Source: Lepiota brunneoincarnata
Taxonomy: Eukaryota; Basidiomycota; Agaricomycetes; Agaricales; Agaricaceae
NCBI GenBank assembly: GCA_023014365.1
Contig: JAEBUN010000057.1
Coordinates: 94,340 to 158,339 of the forward strand
Length of the DNA stretch: 64,000 nucleotides
Reading direction: 5' to 3'
Shown: positions 55,519-64,000 of the stretch, piece by piece
Numbering within the stretch: position 1 is the stretch's first letter
How the letters are laid out: each line of letters begins with the position of its first letter
The notes under the pieces: model-generated
What the model saw: the letters and a program-made list of their open reading frames with translations, nothing else
What the model was told of the DNA's origin: nothing
Database searches by the model: none
Position numbers and translations under genes: made by a program

Positions 55519-57119
55519 TTAAGATGGTGGCAATAATTTGAACATTTCACCTTCAACAGTGTCAAACAACTTCTGCTTGACACACCAGTGGTGGAGTGGT
55601 GATGCAAAAACATAGCCAATTTCTTCAAACCTGCCATCTTTTTCACTATGTAGCCAACCATTCCAGAAACACTTCTCAAGTGCCTTGTTGAGTGCTTCCT
55701 CAGGTACTTGCATATCTCCTTCTTTGGCTAGTTTTTCCTTCCATACAATGCCATCACGGAGGACAACGGAGAAGATACAAGCAATAGCACAATCTTGGAG
55801 ATCTCTGTCATTTGGTAGACCCCTTTGAAATGTTGGGGCTGAGTCAAGCAGCTGTAAAAAGTCATGTGGACTAATCATCTTCAAAAATCTGTCCCAAGTG
55901 TACTGTGGACTAGGAGAATATCTGAGACCACAGTATGACTGGGACGTGGTCAGACTATGGCACCCATCAAACTAAAATGAACATACTTCATGACTAATAA
56001 CTACCTTTATGAAATCATTGATCGCTCCCCACATGTCCTCCTGTGCAATCAAAAACACCATTTGTGAATGATGTATCAAAATAGTATTTGGAGGTGGGGT
56101 AGAGCATGGAGATGAAATCCTCAAACTCTGTGCGGTCGAAAAGGAGTCCGACAGGTAGAAGGTTGTCCGAGTGGTCAACAGGACGCAAGGACACTCTCTG
56201 CGCCCTACGCAAGTCAATGGGCATCCCGGTTTCAGTATAGAAGCGCGACCTCGGACTGCCGTAGCTGGCAAAGGCGATGGCACGGCACTTGCTGAAGTGA
56301 TGTATAGATTTGAAGAATTGGCCCCAAAGCTGATCATCCCAGTATGATCCCTGCGCTTCATCAAAGATGAACACCGAGTCCCTTCCCGCTACCCAGCCCA
56401 TTGATTGAAGGTAGGAGCGCCAATCGCCACCACCCCACACCTTCTCTTTTGGCCAGCCAAAAACGAGAATGGTCACCGTATCGGGCTCCTGTTCGGATAT
56501 ATAGGCCCGAAGTAACTCGGCGAGCGTCGTCTTGCCGCTCGCAGGAGTCCCGCGAACCTACATGGAGTAAGAGTAAATTCGTGAACAGGCTGCGACGCCA
56601 TATCAATACCTAAACAAAAAGCTGTGATTTGAGTCGATCATATAATGCTGCGACTGTGCGCGCTCGCGGGAAGATGTTGGCTAAATGGTCTGTGGGCGAT
56701 GAGGAATCAAAAATTCAAAGGGCTTACATGGAACTGCTGGGACCGGGTGCTGAATAGCATCTACGCAAGTCAGCAAGAATGTATAGGGGAGATGGGCGGG
56801 GGAATTCACCACTCAGGATGTCCACTACAATATGTATGGTGCCTTTGGCCGGGTTATCTGGAAATAGTTCCGAAAGCGTCACAGTGGGCAGCAAGGAGCT
56901 TTGAGAATCCAGTTCGAGCGCTTCGACGTCCTTTTTGAGGTTATGGCTACTGGGAATGGAAACTTGCCAGAGACGGAGTCTGCTCGCTCTGGAACTCTTT
57001 TCCTGTTTGATCGCTGTGATGAGATCGAAAACATATTTTTCCTTCTCAATTTCTACCCTGAAGACCTCTTCAGGATGGTCGCGGCGCACATAGCAGAAGA
57101 GAGTGAGGGAGGTGGACAT
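55519..57119 (-). pseudogene. Crinkler (CRN)-like P-loop protein with an apparent frameshift
   Basis: The first exon (57119 to about 56810) encodes a typical Crinkler N-terminal ubiquitin-like region: LTLFCYVRRDHPEEVFRVEI, LRLWQVSIP, LSELFPDNPAKGTIHIVVDIL. Short exons follow, one with TVAALYDRLKSQLF, then the NTPase part with Walker A RGTPASGKTTLAELL (about 56555-56510) and Walker B SVFIFDEAQGSYWDD. The last exon (about 55911-55519) holds the family C-terminus (YTWDRFLKMISPHDFLQLLD, RGLPNDRDLQDCAI, YVFASPLHHWCVKQKLF). At 56027-56030 a run of four G in gene direction shifts the frame between CTGGHVG and AINDFIKV, so one base seems inserted. Either a recent pseudogene or a sequencing error. Crinklers are known as effectors in oomycetes and occur in many fungi with unclear roles. 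Confidence 0.7.
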
Positions 57120-60100
57120 AGGAAAGCGGCGGACACAATGTCTGTGCGGTGCGTGCTGTGGGCCTTCGTGTACGCGGGTTTGTTACAAAATGTCTCATCA
57201 CGCACCACCATCTTTTTTAATTTTATCTCTGTCGTGTCCGAAAGCTTCAAATAGCCTGTAATTTGCCAGGGACACAGGGCTACTCAGAAGCGGACACATT
57301 CCAAGGTGTGGTTCATTCTTCAACTAATAGAGACATATTATACGGTAATTGCGGCAGTTGCTATCGCTTCCGTGCTCTTCGAGTACCAAGATACTCTCTA
57401 TTCGCTAGTACCCGCATACTGTTACATGCACCCCAAGCCCCAGTTTTGTAATTGTTGTTTTCTGAAGGCTCCTGTAGGGTCCATGACTCCAAAGGTGCCA
57501 CCTTTGATATTATCTTCTCTTGCTCACGACAACCCAAATAATGCATGAAAATACCAGTAAGAAGTCTTGAAACGGTCCGATACCGTATCCGGTTCCGTAA
57601 ATCCCTCCATTGGCCTATTTCAGGGGATACACGAACCTAAAGACGGGTGGAGCGGTCCCGGACACAAGCCCATGGATTTTCCTGGGAACGGTGAGCAAGA
57701 GACAAGAGTTTGAGGATCGAACAGTGCCCGACACTCTCTGGTCACCTCCCTGGGCCAAACGCTCGGTGCACATTTTATTTGAACACTGGCAGAACAACTG
57801 AAATACGTAACCTTCTGCGTTAAGTGTAGAGACATGATAGTGAGGCCATGTGTACTGTATATGACGGCTGTAAAGGTTTACAACTTGACATCACCTTCTG
57901 GAGCAGGTTACTACACGAGGCGCTGTGCCACCATGGAGAATTGTTACCGACGAGCACGACAAACTATCAGTTTTGCCGACTGATCCGTTCCAGCGGGCCC
58001 TCTCCTTTATAAATTTTATATTTGGAAAAGTCTCTTGCACTGTCGCGTTTGTATTATACATCAAAATACAGACTCCAGATCTCAGTTAGCTGGTGTTTGA
58101 GGCTGTCCATGAGGACATACTCCAAACGAAGAACCGAACCAAAAGAGGAACAAGAGCCTCAGACCCTAATTGAAATGTTTCGGGAGATCTTCCAGAGGCC
58201 TTTGATCTGGCAACCGCTGTATTGCCAGGTATAAGGATAGGGAATCCGATAAAAAGAATAGCAAGACTCACTTCCAATTTAAAACGGCAGATCTGGTATC
58301 CACTCTTCCCAGTAGCGGTTCCATACTGGTAGCATGATAATTTGTCATTGGTACACGACAGCCTCGGGGATAGCACACCTTAGTGACCTTATATAAGCCA
58401 TCATATCGGTAGCTGAGATCGAGAGGTTGTTGGCCTGTTTGAGATTCATCACCTGGGAACGTACCCTTCATTTGGGCCCCAGGTTGACCCGCTCTTGTAA
58501 CCCCGCACCACTCGTACAGGGTGTCCGAACTCCAGGTTCAACTGGACACGGAACATAGTAAGAAGACACGTATTAAGTGTTGTGAAGGTGGGCCGACGTA
58601 CACGGAGGGCATGGTTAGGGTGATATTGGATCGACTGATTTGCGACCTGCAATCCTACCTGTGTCGTGAAATATAAAGTAAATGAAAACAAAGATTCCAC
58701 TGAATCACATACACTACTATAACTGTCTGTCTGTCCCCCTATGCCATTTTGGGATAAACTCAAAAGCGTGGTAAATAGCATGTGAACTGCCCACCTGCTC
58801 CAGTGTAATGACTAGGTACGAGTCAGCAGAACACCTGGCGAGGCAGCATTAACCATTTACATAGTGTAACCATTGTCAATATCATCCTCATATCCACCGT
58901 TTAGAACGATCGAGTATGCCCCAAGCTGTGCGTTCTTTTTGGAAGAATCCGTTGAATGGGATATGCCCGCAACAGGGGGGGGGTGAACCCCAGCCTTCGA
59001 ACAGTCCATCCTATTTGAGTGAGAGCGAGCCTGCTATATGCCGTAGAGAACCTCTTACCTCGATTCGAACATTGTGCCGATAGGGCATGTTGGTGCCCCG
59101 AAATAACCCTGTCGGCGGTAGTGCTTTTTCTTGATAGATAGGATTCCACCACGCCTTGCCCTGTTTATTTCCAAGCTATCCTCCGCGCGAGCCATCCGCT
59201 GGTTTCTGGTGCGCGTATCGTATGCGCGGGTTGTTTCCTTCGCTCTTCTGGAGCTTGTGGGAGTGACTAATTGGGTCTGTGCCTGTCCAGCGCTGGATTC
59301 AAGAGCCGGCATATCTGAATTGATTCGGTTAATCAATATGCTGGCAACTGATCTGCACTGGCCCACCAACGGTGGAGATGATGGTAGGAATAAGAAAGGT
59401 AATCTTCCCTTCTCGGTTCGTGACTTCGCAGGCTGTGACAAGTTCATCTTTGGGCACGTGGTCGTCGCCTGGTTGTGCTCGCCGCTGTGAGCCTGTGAAC
59501 ACATTGTTGTCGCTGTTATCTCATCAAATAGCACTTGCCCATCCACCGACATCATATTCAGGTACAATGACCACATAACGGGGTCCGGTCCAGCTCCATC
59601 AAACCGCATAAACCATCTGCGATGATTATAGGTAACTTCATGAATAGCTCGGCGGTATCATAGCGCCATAAATCCGTATATCCATCTAACCCGTTCTTTC
59701 TCGGCTTGCATAAAGCCGACAGCTGGGACGTCGGGCAAATGATCACACCTCAGGGTCGATCTTGTGACGCCGGTCTTCTACATTTGTACACAGGTCGTTG
59801 TCACCCAAGCCCAATGTCCTAAACCCCGGTCCGGGCAGAAAGAGTTCTGCACAATCTGTGCTGTGATTGGGATTGTGACTCGAAAGGTCGCTCCCAGCGA
59901 TAAACGGTATACGCTTAAACACCACCGAGGTGGGAGCTAGGATACGGTATTCCGTGATCGTGAGGTCAACAAGTGGACACAGTTGTGCCGTCCTGCAGGT
60001 CGGCCATCACGAAACTGTTCTACTTATAGCCTACTGCGTGCGCCGCAAGTACCACCCTAACTGAAACAAGAAGGAGCCTACTCCAGGACTTGCACATTCA

Positions 60101-60529
60101 TCAATAGAAGGGTCACCCCAGCCGCTGAGAAGATGCAATGAACAGACTGACACTATTTATCTATGCAGTGCCTATCAATATTAGTTTTGCAACGCGCAGC
60201 CGTATCCAATCTGTTTCCCCGAATAGCCCTTCTGGTCGTGCCGTTATTCCTTGCGCGCTATGGGAATGCGGGCTACGTCTAATTAGGAGAGAGGATCGAT
60301 AATGATGGGGCATGCTTTTGTCACATCAAGGCGTATCACCCGCACGGCGTTTCAGGTTTGACATTTGAATGCCACTGCTTACTTCACATGTATATAGGCC
60401 ATGAGGTTATACCCGCTTAGTGACACTCCTCGAGCGACTTGGACCGCAACTACCCTCTAAACTTCTGTAAGCTGTTCTTACAGACTTCACTGGCTCCAGG
60501 CTGCTGCCTGCCAGTGGGCGCAAGAGGTT
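57120..60529. other. Gene-poor stretch, about 3.4 kb
   Basis: The right end of the stretch precedes the DUF6533-type gene, the left end is the promoter side of the Crinkler-like gene. The longest frame is 184 codons on the minus strand (59055-59609) with a possible donor CGAG|GTAAGA at its end; it has no recognisable domain. No LTR ends, TIRs or RNA genes found. Confidence 0.4.
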
Positions 60530-61939
60530 ATGGCCCAGAACGGAGAACTGTTCACTATGACTCAGGCGACGATTTCGAGATACTTTAATGGTGTGTTGCT
60601 GGCATTCCCCCCTCCGTACGACGCGCTTTGTTGACTGGTTTTCTTTGGTATAGCTATTGGGCTTTCGGTCGGTTTTTCGAATTCTGAACTGCACTCACAA
60701 AAGAAGTTTCTGATCTTGCCTAAGATCCTGCTATATGACCATCTGTTATCGATTGATGATGAGGTCGAGTACATCTGGAACGCGAAATTATCCGCGCCGA
60801 AGGTTTCTTTTCTACTGGTCCGTTATTTGATGCCTGCCGCACTGTTCGTAAACGCATATCGTGGGTCTCATCTCCCTTTGCTTTGGTATTCGTGTTATCC
60901 TGACCAGTCACTGATGTTCGGGTATAGAACAAAGCTATAGCAACGTTTCACTTCCTCAGATAGTAAGCTTTCATTGATTCTCGTTCAAGATTTCATCCCA
61001 ATAACGGCAATCTCAGTTGTGAGTTTACAACAGCCACGGGCAAATTTCCTTCGAATTCCTTCTTATATTTGGTTAGCTGTAAGGTGTGGTTTAATGTTGC
61101 AGTGAGTGTTCTTATCGTTTTTAATACATCTTCAGTTCAAGTTTTCCTTAGGCAGCACTTTTCATCGTCGTGGTTGGGGTTGAGAATTGTTCGTAAGGAC
61201 TGTCCGAGCATCCCGGCCTGAAACTCACTCCGATCCCAGTCTTGATCCTTCTGCGTGTTTGGTATCTCAACGACCGAAAACGTAGTGTGATGAAGTGGAC
61301 CTCGCTGTTCTACCTCGTCATGCAAGCGATGACGACGGCTTGGACAATTGCGATTATGGCTAAAGCGACTGGTGAGGGGTGTTCTCCTAGTCTGGCTGGG
61401 GCTCACTGACGGGATACCTCACACAGGGCTCTTCGACTTTATGGGAAGGAAAGAGACTCATATGTTCTTGTGTTCAACGTCAAGTCGGAGCTTGCTTCCT
61501 GCATTGTATATCCCAACCGTATGTACTCGCTTGTGAAATGGTGGGAAATGTAGCTGATCTGGGTGTCCATAAGGTTTTCTTTGAAGCTGTTATGATTGTC
61601 CTAATTCTCTGGAATACCTACATCCGATCGCGGAACACGGCCAACAGCAGTTTGCTACAATATCTGCTGCATGACGGGTTTATATACATACTGGTGCGTT
61701 GTTTCTGCACTCCGTTGTTTCGAGGGGGTGAGCTGATTGGCACCTATCACGTACACGTTCTTGTAGCTCCTGTTCTGTACGTCGTCCCCGCATGTCTCAC
61801 AGAAACATCAAACGGGCCACTAACGTTCCGTCTATTATCGTTTGTTCGGGTTGCCGCCTGTGCCACTCTTTCCGTTGCTGCTATTCTTCCACTTTGGTCA
61901 TTCCCACTTACCCATTCCGGCGCGAAGTCCTGCGAGTAA
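60530..61939 (+). CDS. DUF6533-type integral membrane protein, 3' end uncertain
   Basis: The ATG at 60530 starts a short exon (AQNGELFTMTQATISRYFN). Around 60730-60850 comes the hallmark of the DUF6533 family: LLYDHLLSIDDEVEYIWNAK, APKVSFLLVRYLMPAALF. Later exons carry transmembrane-like segments: LTPIPVLILLRVWYLNDRKR, MKWTSLFYLVMQAMTTAWTI (about 61225-61370), and VFFEAVMIVLILWNTYIRSR with HDGFIYIL (about 61570-61695). These are the usual seven-helix landmarks in the right order. Between 60870 and 61220 I could not find a clean splice path, so the gene may be damaged. The stop is taken from the frame ending at 61939, but splicing could extend it. Function unknown for this Agaricomycete-expanded family. 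Confidence 0.55.
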
Positions 61940-62714
61940 CAAATCTGATCATCACCGCTTCTGCACCGGTCGGTATTCCACGCTATTCTTCACACTATGC
62001 CACAAAAATACTCACAGCCTCCACGTCGGTTCCATACAGGCACCGTTGATATTTGCAAGTCTCTGGTGCGTTATTCATTTTTATCCTGGCCTCCAAGACA
62101 CTCCTCATCGTTGCCTCCTGATGCTGGGCTTTAACTCTGCCGACGTTGGATACATATTCTTAGTTTCGGATGTGCTACAAGTGGTGCGACAGTATCTCGG
62201 CTAATACTCAACCTACGAAAGGAGTCGGTTATAAAAAGGCGGTCGGTGTGTCCTTTGGATGGGGTCCACCGGATGACACTCCCGACACCCGTTGTGACCG
62301 GACATGGTGGGAGACCCTGTCGGAGAGGCGGAGACTCGTGGTCGTCTGATGCGGATATGCGGTTTGATCCCGATAAGTATACGAACTCGGATGGTCATTG
62401 ATGTGTCTGGGGGTGGCGTGCATGCGGGGTGCATTTGTAGGAGGTTTGTTCTCTAGATTCTGAGGGTATTCTATTATTTGAGGCTGCTGCTGTTTTAATC
62501 GTTGCTTTTCTGCTACTTTGTGCCCACGTACATTCATTCATTGTAATATATGTCTACTCACGCTTTAAGAGAAGGGGATGATTTGATGGGAGGGGATATT
62601 ATTTCCCACGAACCCTTGATTAAGTCTTACATCATGACTGCCTTCTTGCTGACAACTATCCCTCCTCTTAACCATAGTCCAACTATCTAACACAACCTAA
62701 AAAGCACCATAATC
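61940..62714. other. Intergenic
   Basis: About 775 bp upstream of the GPN1-like copy. Frames are short, and nothing is recognised apart from possible 3' exon sequence of the previous gene. Confidence 0.4.
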
Positions 62715-64000
62715 ATGGATACTACTACATTAACCCCTTCGTCCAGCTCCGCATCAATCCCATCAGCGCCATCCTCGGAAAAGAAAAAACCTATATGCCA
62801 TTATCACGATCGGTATGGCAGGTGCTGGCAAGTCGACGTTCGTGCAAAGGATCAACTCGTACCTGCATTCCAAAGACCCACCAGGGCCTCCATACATCTT
62901 GAATCTGGAACCCAGCGGTTGCATATGTCCCTATGAAGCGAATATTGACAATCCGGATACGGTTAATTATGGAGAAGTCATGAAGCAGTGAGTCCTTTCC
63001 TTGACTGTTTTTTTTTCAGCTCCGGACGATCGAAAGCACGCGGTACGATAGTGTCAGTCGAGATGGAGTTTCAACTTGAGACTAATGTTGGCTCGTGAAA
63101 AAGGGCGGTGTCCGCGAGGGCGATTTATATCTGATTCATCTATATCCATCCATTTCACTACATTTTTCTTCGCTTCATCGGTGGATCTCTCTGTTAATCA
63201 TCAGGCTCAGCTGACTTGGTATGGTTGGGCATTGCACTTGACAGGTATAATTTGGGCCCAAACGGGGGGATTTTGACAGCATTGAACCTGTTCACGACCA
63301 AATTTGATCAAGTGCTAGAGCTAGTCGAGAAGAGGGCGACGACGTCGAGTGCGTGACTATCTCTGCCTGTGCACCTTTAGCGTTTGGCTGAACATATGCG
63401 CTTTTTTCGCAGTTATGTGATCCTTGATACTCCGGGACAGATTGAGATATTCACCTGGTCCGCATCAGGTGCTATCATCACGGATGGGTGGCATCTTCGT
63501 TGCCTACAGTCGTGGCGTATATCATTGATACGCCTAGAACGACTGCCCCTGCTACTTTTATGTCTAATATGCTTTATGCTTGTAGGTGAGCTCATTTAGT
63601 GGTGTTGTTCGACTCTTGATCGGTTAATCCGCGATGCGCACGTGTCCGCAGTATCTGTACAAGACGAAACTGCCGATTTATTTTGTTCAACAAAACTGAT
63701 GTACAGCCCCATGGGTTCGCGTTGGAGTGGATGTCGGATTTTGAAGAGTTCCAGGCAGCTCTTGCCGCGCATGGCAGTGCAAGGGATTCGGAAGGCGAGC
63801 CGACTTACATGAATAGTCTGATGAACAGCATGAGCTTGGTACTGGATGAGTTCTACAAGAACCTCAAGGTAAGCGTTCTGGGGGTCTAAGTTGGGTTTAA
63901 TAACGGTACCTTATAGACAGTGGGGGTCTCAAGTATGACGGTTGATGGTGGTGTAAAGCAGTTCTTTGAGGCGGTTGATGCGTGCGCGGGAAGAATATGA
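62715..64000 (+). pseudogene. GPN1-type GTPase copy with several frameshifts (runs off window)
   Basis: Family blocks appear in order: P-loop IITIGMAGAGKSTFVQRINSY, then YEANIDNPDTVNYGEVMKQ, the GPN motif [20 protein letters not shown], the [20 protein letters not shown] switch, [36 protein letters not shown], and [24 protein letters not shown]1 (Npa3 in yeast) is an essential GTPase for assembly and nuclear import of RNA polymerase II. In this copy the ATG frame is lost just before the P-loop (near 62798), a base is missing at about 63486, two compensating shifts lie near 63660-63690, and another near 63985. The stretch after the P-loop is also odd: LEPSGCICPYEAN replaces the usual LDPAV-type sequence. 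It is best read as a decaying duplicate; an intact gene should exist elsewhere. Confidence 0.82.

Noticed and set aside
59055..59609. 184-codon minus-strand frame
   Set aside because: The longest frame in its region, but no domain, signal or conserved motif; one plausible donor alone is too little.

Overview
The window is nuclear DNA of a mushroom-forming basidiomycete (Agaricomycetes). The genes are cut by many introns of about 47-63 nt, and the families are typical of the group: a laccase-like multicopper oxidase, a NACHT STAND protein, F-box and BTB proteins, DUF6533/DUF6534-type seven-helix proteins, a Crinkler-like protein and chromodomain-bearing Ty3 retrotransposons. No operons, rRNA or CRISPR are present, and I could not support a tRNA. 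Exon boundaries were built by hand from splice signals, reading frame and family knowledge.

Left part, 1-35,700, mostly host genes: the tail of an unknown gene (1-282); a 13-exon laccase-like gene that has lost active-site copper ligands (1982-4223, +); a NACHT P-loop protein (5299-7221, -); the chaperonin subunit CCT3 (7630-9692, -); a DUF6534-type membrane protein (10415-12513, +); an F-box protein (14975-16809, -); an ISWI chromatin remodeller (17696-22107, +); a Dsk2/ubiquilin shuttle factor (23486-24878, -); two tandem BTB paralogs (25071-27289, -); two proline-rich proteins sharing a lysine-rich tail (28042-29427 and 31003-31850, -); a PRXL2/AAED1-like thioredoxin-fold protein (33276-34251, +); and a small secreted cysteine-rich protein (35452-35661, -).

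Middle part, 36,990-54,620, a nest of LTR retrotransposons. Element 1 (37253-46194, minus strand) has 698-bp LTRs with 8-bp inverted termini, gag, and pol with protease, RT, RNase H, integrase and chromodomain. Beyond pol lie two extra overlapping reading frames. One carries tandem zinc knuckles. The other is acidic and runs through the U3 of the 3' LTR to a stop codon touching a TATAAAT. A solo LTR of the same family sits inverted inside the 5' LTR. Element 2 (about 46195-54617, minus strand) is a diverged, decayed relative with the same layout and another solo LTR inside it, flanked by a perfect 5-bp target duplication. In both elements the sequence just inside the 5' LTR is complementary to an LTR segment 33-35 nt downstream of a TATATAAG box, as expected for Tf1-type self-priming. 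The presumed 3' polypurine tract of element 1 recurs exactly inside its integrase gene.

Right part, 54,620-64,000: a Crinkler-like P-loop protein with an apparent frameshift (55519-57119, -), 3.4 kb with nothing recognisable, a DUF6533-type membrane protein (60530 to about 61939, +), and a frameshifted GPN1-type GTPase copy (62715 to window end, +). Decay, nested insertions and gene-poor stretches mark this half as an accessory, repeat-rich region beside a conserved gene block.
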